A DNA stretch of 64,000 nt from Mycobacterium sp. 3519A (lineage in GTDB: Bacteria > Actinomycetota > Actinomycetes > Mycobacteriales > Mycobacteriaceae), in contig NZ_OESG01000014.1 in the NCBI RefSeq assembly GCF_900240945.1, positions 2,276,015 to 2,340,014 of the forward strand. Direction: 5' to 3'. Shown here piece after piece: positions 49,578-60,801 of the stretch (its first letter is position 1; each line of letters starts with the position of its first letter). The notes under the pieces are model-generated. The model saw nothing but the letters and a program-made list of their open reading frames with translations, was not told where the DNA came from and made no database searches. The position numbers were made by a program, and so were the translations under genes.

Positions 49578-50424
49578 TTCGAAGCGTTCAGAGCGGGCAC
49601 AGCCCCCGGCTCCCGAACCGCTGATCCCGCTGATCGATGCGCACACCCACCTCGACGCCTGCGGCGCCACGGACGCGGCGAGCGTCACGGCGATCGTCGA
49701 CCGCGCGGCCGCGGTCGGGGTGCAGGCCGTCGTCACCATCGCCGACGACCTGGAGGCCGCCCGCTGGGCGACCCAGGCGGCCGACTGGGACGCCCGCGTC
49801 TACGCCGCGGTGGCGCTGCACCCGACGCGGGCCGACGCGCTCACCGACGAAGCCAAGGCCGTCCTCGAGCGACTGGCCGAGCATCCCCGCGTCGTCGCGA
49901 TCGGCGAAACCGGTATGGACATGTACTGGCCGGGCAAGCTCGACGGCTGCGCGACGCCCGCCGCCCAGCGCGACGCGTTCGCCTGGCACATCGACCTCGC
50001 CAAGCGCACCGGCAAGCCGCTGATGATCCACAACCGCGATGCCGACAGCGAGGTGCTCGACGTGCTCACCGCCGAGGGCGCGCCCGAGACGGTCATCTTC
50101 CACTGCTTCTCGTCGGATGCGGCGATGGCACGCACCTGTGTGGCCAACGGCTGGCTGCTCAGTCTGGCCGGCACGGTCAGCTTCAAAAACGCCAAAGCGC
50201 TGCGCGAAGCCGCCCCGCTGATCCCGCCCGACCAGCTGCTCGTGGAGACCGATGCGCCGTTTTTGACCCCGCACCCGTATCGTGGAGCGCCGAACGAGCC
50301 GTACTGCCTGCCCTACACAGTGAGGGCGCTCGCCGAAGTCGTCGACCGCCCGGCAGAAGTAATTGCCCAGGCAAGTACCACGACCGCCGTCCGAGCCTAT
50401 GGGCTCACCAGTTGCCGCTCCTAG
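49573..50424 (+). CDS. tatD: TatD-family metal-dependent deoxyribonuclease
   Basis: 283 residues from GTG 49573. Metal ligands are visible in order: DAHTHLD near residue 22, IGETGMDMYW with the bridging Glu, MIHNRDADSE, IFHCFSSDA and VETDAPFLTPHPYRG with the final Asp. TatD proteins have DNase/3'-5' exonuclease activity and act in DNA repair and RNA quality control. The position matches Rv1008, just ahead of rpfB. The transcript is probably leaderless. Confidence 0.94.
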   Translation: MSSKRSERAQPPAPEPLIPLIDAHTHLDACGATDAASVTAIVDRAAAVGVQAVVTIADDLEAARWATQAADWDARVYAAVALHPTRADALTDEAKAVLERLAEHPRVVAIGETGMDMYWPGKLDGCATPAAQRDAFAWHIDLAKRTGKPLMIHNRDADSEVLDVLTAEGAPETVIFHCFSSDAAMARTCVANGWLLSLAGTVSFKNAKALREAAPLIPPDQLLVETDAPFLTPHPYRGAPNEPYCLPYTVRALAEVVDRPAEVIAQASTTTAVRAYGLTSCRS

Positions 50425-50447
50425 ACCGATTCGTTACCGTGCTGTGA

Positions 50448-52567
<2,120 letters not shown>

Positions 52568-53365
52568 CTACCGCAGCGCGCGGGTGATCAGCGCGATGAA
52601 CTCCGAGCACGTCTCGTATCGGTTGTCGGGGTTCTTCGCCAGCGCCTTACTCATCATCGAGTCGAACGCGTGAGGTAGCCAGGCGACTTTGCGCGACAGC
52701 TTCGGCGGCGGCGAGTGCAGGTGTTCGTCGACCAGTTCGAAGGACGTCTTCGCGGTGAACGGCGGTGCGCCGGTGATCAACTCGAACGCGGTGCACGCCA
52801 GCGCGTACTCGTCGGTGGCCGCCGACGGCGTCTGTCCGCGCAGCAGTTCCGGTGCGGCGTACGGCAGCGACGCCACGACGTGCGTGGGCCGGTGGCCGAC
52901 GTCCTTGGCCATCAGATGGGCGATCCCGAAATCGATCAACACCGCGCCGCGTTCGGAAAAGGGCTGCGAAACCAGGATATTGGTGGGCTTGACGTCGCAG
53001 TGCACCACGCCGCGCTGATGGGCGTAGTCGAGCGCGTCGGCGATCTGGGCCAGTGCGGCAAGCCGGTCGGGCAACTCCTGCAGCCTGGTCACCGTGCCAC
53101 CGTTGACCAATTCGATTGCCAGCCAACCGGGTCCGCTGTCGTAGGTCTTGATGATGTGCGGGTGGTCGAGACTCTTCGCGATGTCGAATCCCCGCTGCAA
53201 CTGCGCGATCTGGGCCGGCTGGCGATGATGGGTGTCGAGAACCTTCAATGCCACCACCCGGCCCGGTTTCCTCGCCTCGTGCGCCCGGTAGACCGTCGCG
53301 TATCCGCCGTGGCCCAGCACCGCGTCCACGACGTAGCCCTCGTACCATTCGCCGGGGGACAGCAC
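52568..53365 (-). CDS. Soluble Ser/Thr protein kinase
   Basis: 265 residues, a kinase domain only, from GTG 53365. It shows a glycine loop GHGGYATVYRA, VALKVLD with the catalytic Lys, VVHCDVKPTNILV (HxD as HCD), LIDFGIAHLM (DFG) and APELLRG. No transmembrane helix or sensor domain follows, unlike most mycobacterial Pkn receptors, so it is probably cytoplasmic. It sits inside the otherwise conserved ksgA-ispE interval on the opposite strand. Its stop directly abuts the ksgA stop (TAG/CTA). It is not one of the core PknA/B/G/L kinases by position. Confidence 0.9.
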   Translation of the reverse strand: MLSPGEWYEGYVVDAVLGHGGYATVYRAHEARKPGRVVALKVLDTHHRQPAQIAQLQRGFDIAKSLDHPHIIKTYDSGPGWLAIELVNGGTVTRLQELPDRLAALAQIADALDYAHQRGVVHCDVKPTNILVSQPFSERGAVLIDFGIAHLMAKDVGHRPTHVVASLPYAAPELLRGQTPSAATDEYALACTAFELITGAPPFTAKTSFELVDEHLHSPPPKLSRKVAWLPHAFDSMMSKALAKNPDNRYETCSEFIALITRALR

Positions 53366-53421
53366 TTGTCCAGCCTAGGTTTTGCTGGGTGGGTTCGCCT
53401 GCCGGAAGCCAGCGGCGGCGT

Positions 53422-53433
53422 TAGTGTCGTGCC
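53422..53433 (+). promoter_or_regulatory. -10 box placing ispE transcription at its GTG
   Basis: TAGTGT at 53422-53427 is six bases ahead of GTG 53434, so ispE probably has its own leaderless transcript, separate from rpfB-ksgA because the kinase gene interrupts the operon. Confidence 0.4.
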
Positions 53434-54408
53434 GTGTCCGCGTCCGACGGAAGTACCGCATCCGAGTGGGTTCCCACCGGGTCGGTCACCGTGCGTGTCC
53501 CCGGCAAGGTCAACCTGTATCTGTCCGTCGGCGACCGTCGTGACGACGGCTACCACGAGCTGACGACCGTCTTCCATGCCGTCTCGCTGCTCGACGAGGT
53601 GACGGTCAGCACGGCCGACGTGTTGTCGCTCGAGATGGCGGGGGAGGGCGTGGACTCGCTGCCCGCCGACGAGCGCAACCTGGCGTGGCGGGCCGCCGAG
53701 TTGATGGCCGACCACGTCGGCCGCGCGCCGGACGTCGCGATCTCCATCGAGAAGTCGATCCCCGTCGCGGGCGGCATGGCCGGCGGCAGCGCCGACGCCG
53801 CCGGGGTGCTCGTCGCGATGAACACGCTGTGGGAACTCGGGGTGCCGCGGCGCGACCTGCACGCGCTGGCCGCCCAGTTGGGCAGCGACGTCCCGTTCGC
53901 GCTGCACGGCGGCACCGCGCTCGGCACCGGCCGTGGCGAGGAACTGGCCACCGTGCTGGCTCGCAGCACGTTCCACTGGGTGCTGGCGTTCGCCGACGGC
54001 GGGTTGTCGACGCCCGCGGTGTTCGCCGAACTCGACCGGTTGCGCGACACCGCGGGCGCGGGCCGCGACGCACCGCCGCGGCTAGAGGATCCGGAGCCGG
54101 TGCTGGCCGCGCTGGCGTCGGGTGACCCGGCAGAGCTGGCGCCGCTGCTCGGCAACGACCTGCAGCCGGCGGCGTTGAGCCTGGACCCGGGGCTGCGCCG
54201 CACACTGCGGGCGGGCGAAGAGGCCGGTGCGCTGGCGGGCATCGTGTCGGGCTCGGGACCGACGTGTGCGTTCCTGTGCCGGACCGCGTCGCAGGCCGTC
54301 GACGTCGGGGCGCAACTCGCCGGTGCCGGGGTGTGCCGCACGGTGCGGGTGGCCAGCGGGCCGGTGCACGGCGCCCGCGTGGTGCCGACGCCGTCGACGT
54401 CGGTGTGA
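53434..54408 (+). CDS. ispE: 4-diphosphocytidyl-2-C-methyl-D-erythritol kinase
   Basis: 324 residues, GHMP kinase fold. It shows [24 protein letters not shown] at the start, the ATP loop [17 protein letters not shown] near residue 110, [20 protein letters not shown] and [14 protein letters not shown] near 270. It phosphorylates CDP-methylerythritol in the MEP isoprenoid pathway and is essential in mycobacteria. The position is that of Rv1011. GTG 53434 gives about 12 residues more than the [13 protein letters not shown] start seen in M. tuberculosis, so a start at GTG 53470 is also possible. Confidence 0.95.
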   Translation: MSASDGSTASEWVPTGSVTVRVPGKVNLYLSVGDRRDDGYHELTTVFHAVSLLDEVTVSTADVLSLEMAGEGVDSLPADERNLAWRAAELMADHVGRAPDVAISIEKSIPVAGGMAGGSADAAGVLVAMNTLWELGVPRRDLHALAAQLGSDVPFALHGGTALGTGRGEELATVLARSTFHWVLAFADGGLSTPAVFAELDRLRDTAGAGRDAPPRLEDPEPVLAALASGDPAELAPLLGNDLQPAALSLDPGLRRTLRAGEEAGALAGIVSGSGPTCAFLCRTASQAVDVGAQLAGAGVCRTVRVASGPVHGARVVPTPSTSV

Positions 54409-54446
54409 CCGCCAGGTGTGACCCAGGCCTCATTTATCGCGTCAGT

Positions 54447-54475
54447 TTGGCGGCTACTTAAGAGTTGCTTAAGAT
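54447..54475 (+). promoter_or_regulatory. Sigma-A-like promoter with direct repeat upstream of the acyl-AMP ligase
   Basis: TTGGCG (54447-54452), 17 bases, TAAGAT (54470-54475) is a good housekeeping promoter. Two copies of CTTAAGA (54457-54463 and 54468-54474), 11 bp apart, overlap the spacer and -10, a helical-phase arrangement typical of an operator. Transcription should begin near 54482-54484, leaving a leader of about 200 nt. Confidence 0.5.
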
Positions 54476-54483
54476 GATCCGCG

Positions 54484-54687
54484 GTGAAAGCTAGCGGTCA
54501 GGAATCGGGCGCGACCTTTTCGACCACCGGTAACCCCGGTGGTGGCTTGTTCGGATATATAGGCATATCCCCGATTCGAGACCTAACCGCTCCCCAATTG
54601 TGTGCGCGCCTACGCGAAAGCGCCCTCTATCAGCGGGAGCATTACACCCAGAGGTTTGCTCTGGGACCCACTAGGAGGTTGGCGTGA
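54484..54687 (+). other. Structured leader/possible 67-codon small ORF before the ligase gene
   Basis: GTG 54484 lies at the predicted transcription start and opens a 67-codon frame whose TGA overlaps the ligase GTG (GTGA, 54684-54687), a coupling arrangement. Third-position GC is clearly lower than in neighbouring genes and no homology is recognised. Two hairpins lie inside: ACCACCGG/CCGGTGGT (54523-54543, five-base loop) and GGATAT/ATATCC (54553-54570). It may be a regulatory leader, a small coupled gene, or both. Confidence 0.4.
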
Positions 54688-56318
54688 GCAGATTCACCGA
54701 GAAGATGTACCACAACGCCCGGACCGCGAAGACGGGCATGGTCACCGGTGAACCTTATGAGCCCGTCCGGCACACCTGGGGTGAGGTCCACGAGCGCGCC
54801 CGCTGCATCGCAGGTGGCCTGGCGCAGGCGGGTATCGGCCTCGGTGACGCCGTCGGCGTGCTGGCCGGGTTCCCGGTCGAGATCGCGCCGACAGCGCAGG
54901 GCCTGTGGATGCGTGGCGCCAGCCTGACCATGCTGCACCAGCCCACACCGCGCACCGACCTGGTGGTCTGGGCCGAAGACACCATGAACGTGATCGCCAT
55001 GATCGAGGCCAAGGCCGTCATCGTGTCCGAGCCGTTCCTGGTGGCCATCCCGGTGCTCGAAGAGAAGGGCATCAAGGTCCTCACGATCACCGACCTGCTG
55101 GCCTCCGATCCGATCGATCCGATCGACGTCGACGAGGACGACCTGGCGCTGATGCAGCTGACGTCCGGTTCGACGGGATCGCCGAAGGCGGTGCAGATCA
55201 CCCACCGCAACATCTACTCCAACGCCGAGGCGATGTTCATCGGCGCCCAGTACGACGTCGACAAGGACGTCATGGTCAGTTGGCTGCCCTGCTTCCACGA
55301 CATGGGCATGGTCGGCTTCCTGACCATCCCGATGTACTTCGGCGCCGAGCTGGTCAAGGTCACGCCGATGGACTTCCTGCGCGACACCCTGCTGTGGGCC
55401 AAGCTCATCGACAAGTACAAGGGCACGATGACCGCGGCCCCGAACTTCGCCTACGCGTTGTTCGCCAAGCGGCTGCGCCGCCAGGCCAAGCCCGGCGAGT
55501 TCGACCTGTCGACGCTGCGGTTCGCGCTGTCGGGTGCCGAACCCGTCGAGCCCGCCGACGTCGAGGACCTGCTGGACGCGGGCAAGCCGTTCGGCCTGAA
55601 GCCCGATGCGATCCTGCCGGCCTACGGCATGGCCGAGACGACGCTGGCGGTGTCGTTCTCGCCGTGCGGTGCCGGTCTGGTGGTCGACGAGGTGGACGCC
55701 GATCTGCTGGCCGCGCTGCGCCGCGCCGTGCCGGCGACTAAGGGCAACACCCGCAGGCTGGCCTCACTGGGCCCGCTGCTGACCGACCTCGAGGCCCGCG
55801 TCATCGACGAGCACGGCAGCGTGATGCCGCCGCGCGGTGTCGGGGTGATCGAGTTGCGCGGCGAGTGCGTGACGCCCGGCTACATGACCATGGGCGGTTT
55901 CATCCCCGCGCAGGACGAGCACGGCTGGTATGACACCGGCGACCTCGGCTACATCACCGAAGAGGGCAACATCATCGTGTGCGGCCGCGTCAAGGACGTG
56001 ATCATCATGGCCGGCCGCAACATCTATCCGACCGACATCGAGCGGGCCGCCGGGCGCGTCGAGGGCGTGCGGCCGGGCTGCGCCGTGGCGGTGCGACTCG
56101 ACGCCGGCCACTCCCGCGAGACGTTCGCCGTCGCCGTCGAGTCCAACAACTGGCAGGACCCGGCCGAGGTGCGTCGCATCGAGCATCAGGTCGCGCACGA
56201 GGTGGTCAGCGAGGTCGACGTGCGACCGCGCAACGTCGTCGTGCTCGGCCCTGGCAGCATCCCGAAGACGTCGTCGGGCAAGCTGCGCCGGTCCAACTCG
56301 GTCTCGCTGGTCACCTAG
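54684..56318 (+). CDS. Acyl-adenylate ligase (Pks16/Rv1013-like)
   Basis: 544 residues from GTG 54684 with AGGAGG ahead. It belongs to the adenylate-forming superfamily: [18 protein letters not shown] near residue 160, [51 protein letters not shown], and [18 protein letters not shown] in the lid, with Lys in [11 protein letters not shown]. Despite the historical name Pks16, it has no polyketide synthase domains. It activates a fatty acid as acyl-AMP, for CoA or a carrier protein. The HDMG motif suggests an FAAL-like branch. Regulation may involve the upstream leader. Confidence 0.9.
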   Translation: MSRFTEKMYHNARTAKTGMVTGEPYEPVRHTWGEVHERARCIAGGLAQAGIGLGDAVGVLAGFPVEIAPTAQGLWMRGASLTMLHQPTPRTDLVVWAEDTMNVIAMIEAKAVIVSEPFLVAIPVLEEKGIKVLTITDLLASDPIDPIDVDEDDLALMQLTSGSTGSPKAVQITHRNIYSNAEAMFIGAQYDVDKDVMVSWLPCFHDMGMVGFLTIPMYFGAELVKVTPMDFLRDTLLWAKLIDKYKGTMTAAPNFAYALFAKRLRRQAKPGEFDLSTLRFALSGAEPVEPADVEDLLDAGKPFGLKPDAILPAYGMAETTLAVSFSPCGAGLVVDEVDADLLAALRRAVPATKGNTRRLASLGPLLTDLEARVIDEHGSVMPPRGVGVIELRGECVTPGYMTMGGFIPAQDEHGWYDTGDLGYITEEGNIIVCGRVKDVIIMAGRNIYPTDIERAAGRVEGVRPGCAVAVRLDAGHSRETFAVAVESNNWQDPAEVRRIEHQVAHEVVSEVDVRPRNVVVLGPGSIPKTSSGKLRRSNSVSLVT

Positions 56319-56323
56319 CTACG

Positions 56324-57751
56324 TCATTTTGCGGTCGTTCGCGGCGATTTTCCGAGCGCCACGGGCGGCAGGAACTCGCCGACCAGGGTGCGGTGCCACC
56401 ATGCGTGGTCACGTCGCAGTTCGTGCCAAGTGGTGAACCGGTATTCGTACAGTTGGGCGCGCACGTAGTGCGGCGGCGACTCGGGGAACGGGTTGTGCCG
56501 CAGCAGCCGCAGCGTCGGCGGATCGTTGCGTAGCAGCCGAATGATGAACGGCCCCATCCAGTCCCGCGCATAGTGGGGTGACAGCGCGGCGAACCACATC
56601 AACCAGTCCAGCCGCAGATGGTAAGGCGCCCACTGGCGGGGCAGTCGGCGCGGGTCGCCGGGTTTGCCCTTGAATTCGTATTTCTTCCAGACGGTGTGCT
56701 CGGTGATCTCGGCCTCGTCGGTGCCCTCGATCACCACCTCGAGGCGCCTGCGGCCGATGCTGCCGAACGCGCCGTAGGTGTTGATCAGGTGAATGGGATT
56801 GAATGCGGCGTTCATCCGCTGGTGGCTCGACACCATGTTGCGCACCGGCCAGAAACTGAGCACGACGGTCACCACCGTGAACGCGACCACCAACGCGGCG
56901 AACCACAGCGGCGGGTCGGGCAGCGTGCGGGTGCCTGGGGCCGCGATGGCGCTGAAGCCGAGCAGGATCGTCAGCCAGTTCAGCCACGCGAAGTTGCCCG
57001 ATAACACCAGCCACAACTGGGTGACGATCACGATCGCGCCCGCCACGGACGCCACCGGTTGCGGTGCGAACAGCGCGAAAGGCACCACCAGTTGGGCGAA
57101 GTGGTTGCCCGCCACCTCCACCCGGTGCAGCGGTTTGGGCAGATGGTGGAAGAACCAACTCAGCGGGCCTGGCATCGGCTGCGTCTCGTGGTGGTAGTCC
57201 AGACAGCTCAGATCCCGCCAGCACGGGTCGCCCCGCAGCTTGATCAGACCCGCGCCGAACTCCACCCGGAACAGCAGCCAGCGGGCGAGCAGGATGGTCA
57301 GCAGCGGGGGCGCGACGTCGTCGTTGCCCAGGAAGATCGCTATGAAGCCGGCCTCCAAAAGCAGTGACTCCCAGCCGAATCCATACCACCGCTGCCCGAC
57401 GTTGACGATCGACAGGTACAGCACCCACAGCGCCAGCCAGATGACGATCGTCGCCCAGAGCGGCACCACATCGAGTACCCCGGCCACGACCGCCGCCGAC
57501 AACGCCGCGCCCACCCAGCAGACGGCGGCGAACATCCGGTCCGAATAGTGGAAGTGGAAGATGCTCGGCGCCACCCGGAATGGCACGCGCTCGACGAACC
57601 GCGGCACCGGCAGCATGCCGTGTTCACCGATCAGCGCACGGAACTGTCGCACAGCCCCGATGAACGCGATCAGGTACACCACCGCAATGCCGCGCTGGAG
57701 GACCTGCCGGGCCAGCCAGTACTCAGGGGCAACGAACCACTGCGCGTTCAT
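56324..57751 (-). CDS. Lipase maturation factor-like membrane protein
   Basis: 475 residues from ATG 57751, with CAGGAG ahead. At least eight membrane segments lie in the first 320 residues, with WYGFGWESLLLEAGFIAIFLG, RWLLFRVEFGAGLIKLRGDPCWRDLSCLDYHHETQPMP and the C-terminal domain RQWAPYHLRLDWLMWFAALSPHY. These are hallmarks of the LMF1 family, which in animals helps lipases fold in the ER. The bacterial role is not established. The open frame continues upstream on this strand, but that part overlaps the ABC transporter gene and is not coding. Confidence 0.88.
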   Translation of the reverse strand: MNAQWFVAPEYWLARQVLQRGIAVVYLIAFIGAVRQFRALIGEHGMLPVPRFVERVPFRVAPSIFHFHYSDRMFAAVCWVGAALSAAVVAGVLDVVPLWATIVIWLALWVLYLSIVNVGQRWYGFGWESLLLEAGFIAIFLGNDDVAPPLLTILLARWLLFRVEFGAGLIKLRGDPCWRDLSCLDYHHETQPMPGPLSWFFHHLPKPLHRVEVAGNHFAQLVVPFALFAPQPVASVAGAIVIVTQLWLVLSGNFAWLNWLTILLGFSAIAAPGTRTLPDPPLWFAALVVAFTVVTVVLSFWPVRNMVSSHQRMNAAFNPIHLINTYGAFGSIGRRRLEVVIEGTDEAEITEHTVWKKYEFKGKPGDPRRLPRQWAPYHLRLDWLMWFAALSPHYARDWMGPFIIRLLRNDPPTLRLLRHNPFPESPPHYVRAQLYEYRFTTWHELRRDHAWWHRTLVGEFLPPVALGKSPRTTAK

Positions 57752-57850
57752 TTGGGTACTCCTGACTCTGTTGTACCCGCAGTCAGGCAAACGAGACATG
57801 GAAACAAAACCATTGGCCGTGTGTCGTGCCGCGCCGATACCGTCGGTCAC

Positions 57851-58801
57851 ATGACACCCGCGATCGAGGCCGTTGACCTGGTCAAGAAGTTCGGGGAAAG
57901 CACCGCGGTCGACGGCGTCAGCTTCACCGTGCAGCCGGGCACCGTGCTCGGGCTGCTCGGGCCCAACGGGGCGGGCAAGACCACCACGGTGCGGATGATG
58001 ACCACGCTGACCCTGCCCACCAGCGGCACCGCCCGCGTCGCCGGATACGACGTGGTCTGCGAACCCGACAAGGTGCGCCGCAGCATGGGGCTCACGGGCC
58101 AGGTCGCCACCGTCGACGAACTGCTCACCGGACGCGAGAACATCCGGATGATCGGCGGCCTGTACGGCATCCGCCGCAAGGCGTTGGCGCGGCTGGGCGA
58201 TCAACTGCTGGAACAGTTTTCGATCGCCGACGCGGCGGACCGGGTGGTCAAGTCGTACTCGGGCGGCATGCGCAGGCGGTTGGATCTCGCGGTCAGCCTG
58301 CTGGCGTCGCCGCCGGTGCTGTTCCTCGACGAGCCCACCACCGGGCTGGATCCGCGCAGCCGCAGCGACCTGTGGGAGGTGCTGCGCGGGCTGGTGCAGG
58401 GCGGCACCACGCTGCTGCTGACCACGCAATATCTGGAGGAGGCCGATCAGTTGGCCGACAACATCGTGGTGATCGACAAGGGCCGGATCATCGCAGAAGG
58501 CTCGCCGCTGCAGCTCAAGCAGCAGGCGGGCAACGCCAGCCTGGTCATCACCGTCTCGAACGCCGACGACCTGCCCGCCGCCCAGGCGCTGCTGGCCAAG
58601 ACCGGCGCGGAGGTGTTCGTCGACACCGGTGCCCGCCAGTTGACCGCCGCGGCCGACGGCCTGACCGACATGGTCCGCGTCGCGGGCTGGCTGCGAGACA
58701 GCGAGATCGACGTCGACGACATCGGGCTGTCGCGGACCAGCCTTGACGACGTGTTCCTCTCGCTCACCGGACACCGCACCGAAGAAGAGGTAGGCCCATG
58801 A
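57851..58801 (+). CDS. ABC transporter ATP-binding protein (DrrA-like)
   Basis: 316 residues from ATG 57851. Walker A is GPNGAGKTTT near residue 40, the signature is SYSGGMRRRLDLA, Walker B is VLFLDEPTTGLDPRSR, and the H-loop region is LLLTTQYLEEADQLAD. The C-terminal extension of about 80 residues matches DrrA/daunorubicin-resistance type subunits. TACCGT seven bases ahead of the ATG suggests a leaderless transcript. It overlaps its permease by 4 nt, so the two form an exporter for a drug or lipid; the substrate is unknown. Confidence 0.93.
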   Translation: MTPAIEAVDLVKKFGESTAVDGVSFTVQPGTVLGLLGPNGAGKTTTVRMMTTLTLPTSGTARVAGYDVVCEPDKVRRSMGLTGQVATVDELLTGRENIRMIGGLYGIRRKALARLGDQLLEQFSIADAADRVVKSYSGGMRRRLDLAVSLLASPPVLFLDEPTTGLDPRSRSDLWEVLRGLVQGGTTLLLTTQYLEEADQLADNIVVIDKGRIIAEGSPLQLKQQAGNASLVITVSNADDLPAAQALLAKTGAEVFVDTGARQLTAAADGLTDMVRVAGWLRDSEIDVDDIGLSRTSLDDVFLSLTGHRTEEEVGP

Positions 58802-59646
58802 CCGCCACCACCACGCAGACGCGCATCGAGCTGCAGCCCGCGCGCACCCATCCCACCAACATCGCCCAGCAGTCGTGGATCATGGTGAAGCGCAACATGA
58901 TTCACACCAAACGCATGCCAGAGATGCTCAGCGATGTGACAGCGCAACCCATCATGTTCGTGCTGTTGTTTGCGTTCGTCTTCGGCGCGTCCATCGCGAC
59001 CGGCAGCGGTGCCTCCTACCGCGAGTTCCTGCTGCCGGGCATTCAGGCGCAGACCATCGTCTTCACGGCGTTCGTGGTGGCATCGGGCATCACGGCCGAC
59101 GTCGAGAAGGGCATCATCGACCGGTTCCGCTCGCTGCCGATCTCGCGGTCGTCGGTGTTGATCGGCCGCAGCGTGGCCAGTTTGTTGCACTCGTCGATCG
59201 GCGTCGTGGTGATGGCGGTGACGGGACTCGCGATCGGATGGCGCATCCGCGGCAGCGTCGCCGAGGCCGCGTTGGCGTTCCTGCTGATCCTGGTTTTCGG
59301 CTTCGCCATGATCTGGTTCGGCATTCTGATTGGCTCGGTGATGCGGTCGGTCGAGGCGGTCAACGGCGTCATGTTCACCGTGTTGTTCCCAATCACGTTC
59401 CTGGCCAACACATTCGCGCCGACCGAACCGATGCAGCCGTGGCTGCGTGCCATCGCTGAGTGGAACCCGGTGTCGTCATTGGCGCAGGCGATGCGCGAAC
59501 TCTGGGGTAACGGCGGGCCTGCGCCGGAAGCCGCCCAGTTGCCGCTGCACCATCCGATACTGGCGACCATTCTGTGGTCGGTGGCGCTGACCGCCGTGTT
59601 CGCGCCGTTCGCATTGCGCGCCTACGCGCGCCGGACGGGCGGTTAG
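58798..59646 (+). CDS. ABC-2 type transporter permease (DrrB-like)
   Basis: 282 residues starting in the ATGA overlap with the ATPase gene. Six membrane segments are visible, with the ABC-2 family pattern PIMFVLLFAFVFGASI, YREFLLPGIQAQTIVFTAF, DVEKGIIDRFRSLPISRSSVLIGR (coupling helix) and FLANTFAPTEPMQPWLRAIAEWNPVSSL near the end. It works with the preceding ATPase as a DrrAB-like exporter. Its stop overlaps that of the small minus-strand gene. Confidence 0.93.
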   Translation: MTATTTQTRIELQPARTHPTNIAQQSWIMVKRNMIHTKRMPEMLSDVTAQPIMFVLLFAFVFGASIATGSGASYREFLLPGIQAQTIVFTAFVVASGITADVEKGIIDRFRSLPISRSSVLIGRSVASLLHSSIGVVVMAVTGLAIGWRIRGSVAEAALAFLLILVFGFAMIWFGILIGSVMRSVEAVNGVMFTVLFPITFLANTFAPTEPMQPWLRAIAEWNPVSSLAQAMRELWGNGGPAPEAAQLPLHHPILATILWSVALTAVFAPFALRAYARRTGG

Positions 59647-59969
59647 CCAATACCCGAGGGCGGTCGGGAGTCGGGCCCGGTGGTTGAGGAGTCGATCGTG
59701 GGGCCTGCGGGTCCTCGTGCCCCGCTGACGCTGCTCAGGCTGCTGGGACAGCCGTCGTCGGACGACAACCCGGTCGTGCCTTCGGTGCCGCCTCCTCCGA
59801 CCGCACCGTGGCTGGTGCCGCTGACGTCGCCTCGTTCGTTCGGTCCTGCGTTGTGGTTGCAGCCGCCGCCGGGTCCTATCGCTCCGTCGGTGGGCAGTGG
59901 CACCGCCAACGCTATTGCCGCGGCGGTGAGGACGAACAGTGTTGCGGTGCGGGGTTTCTCGAATCTCAT
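59643..59969 (-). CDS. Small secreted Gly/Ser-rich protein
   Basis: 108 residues from ATG 59969. A plausible signal peptide (residues 8-28, ATLFVLTAAAIALAVPL) precedes a low-complexity Gly/Ser/Thr/Pro mature part with two Cys. No known domain is present. The codon pattern is compatible with coding but the composition makes homology hard to judge. The 194-bp gap to the next gene shows nothing else. Confidence 0.5.
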   Translation of the reverse strand: MRFEKPRTATLFVLTAAAIALAVPLPTDGAIGPGGGCNHNAGPNERGDVSGTSHGAVGGGGTEGTTGLSSDDGCPSSLSSVSGARGPAGPTIDSSTTGPDSRPPSGIG

Positions 59970-60163
59970 GGCTGCACACTATCGCCGCGAGCGCGCCGCC
60001 AAAGCCGTTGCGGCACAAGGCACAGAGGGTCAGCAGTCAGCGCAGGGACGACGCGCAGGCGTGGGGGTCGCTGGCGGCAAAGCGTGGGCCGGTTCGCAGC
60101 CAGCCGCCAGCATCGGCACGTAAGTCGTCGAAAGCCGCTGTGTGACTTGGGAAACCGGCTGGC

Positions 60164-60688
60164 TCAGGCAGTGACGTGCGTCTCACTCATCTGGTCGTAC
60201 ACCCGCCACCAGATCGCCTCGTGGGCCGCAGGCGTGATCTCGCCGCGCGCGAGCAGTTCGTCGGCCTCGAGCAGCGTGCCTGCGAGGTTCTCCAGCTTGT
60301 GGTGCACTGCCGCCGACACCGGATCGCGGTGGCCGGCGAGCACCATGGCGCCGATCGTCCTGACCTGTCTGCGCGCATCGCCTGCTCTCATCATGGTGAC
60401 CACCCCCAGCCCGATGAAGAGCGCTGTCGAGATGCACACCGCGGTCGACGGCTCGGTCAGCTGGTTGAGCCAGATCTCGCAGAACACCCAGACCAGCGCG
60501 CCCCACAGTGGCCAACCGCGGGCGATCCGGACGCGGCGCCGTTCCGCATCGCTGATCCCCGGCGGATACACCACCAGGCGGTATCGCGTGACTCCGAAGC
60601 GGTCGGGGCGAATCTCGATCGACCCCCACGGGCGGTCACCGTCGAGCAACCGCACCCATCCCCGGCGTAGCAGATCCTTGCCGTTCAT
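60164..60688 (-). CDS. Hypothetical membrane-associated protein (DUF6611-like)
   Basis: 174 residues from ATG 60688. An N-terminal basic domain (LLRRGWVRLLDGDRPWGS, FGVTRYRLVVYPPGISDAERRRV) is followed by two hydrophobic segments (about 58-75 and 83-100) and an amphipathic C-terminal half with HHKLENLAGTLLEADELL. It resembles a conserved mycobacterial protein of unknown function. It diverges from the FeS protein gene across a 113-bp region holding a palindrome. Confidence 0.65.
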   Translation of the reverse strand: MNGKDLLRRGWVRLLDGDRPWGSIEIRPDRFGVTRYRLVVYPPGISDAERRRVRIARGWPLWGALVWVFCEIWLNQLTEPSTAVCISTALFIGLGVVTMMRAGDARRQVRTIGAMVLAGHRDPVSAAVHHKLENLAGTLLEADELLARGEITPAAHEAIWWRVYDQMSETHVTA

Positions 60689-60778
60689 GTCTCTGGTGTA
60701 CCCCCGCCCGCGCCGTAGATGTGCGGTCTGAACAGTTTCTTTACGCGTGCGAAGGATTTATTGATAACGCCAGCAGCT

Positions 60779-60798
60779 GAGTATTGTGTACTATACTC
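60779..60798. promoter_or_regulatory. Palindromic operator overlapping the FeS-protein promoter
   Basis: Perfect 6-bp arms GAGTAT (60779-60784) and ATACTC (60793-60798) surround eight bases and end three bases before ATG 60802. TACTAT (60789-60794), seven bases before the ATG, fits a -10 for a leaderless transcript and lies inside the palindrome, so a bound repressor would block transcription. Confidence 0.5.
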
Positions 60799-60801
60799 AA
60801 C

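Noticed and set aside
54523..54543. GC-rich hairpin as an ispE terminator
   Set aside because: No T-run follows, it lies downstream of the predicted ligase promoter, and it fits a leader element better.
57752..58774. Upstream continuation of the LMF-like frame on the minus strand
   Set aside because: It lies opposite the ABC ATPase gene and has no membrane or LMF features; ATG 57751 has its own ribosome site.
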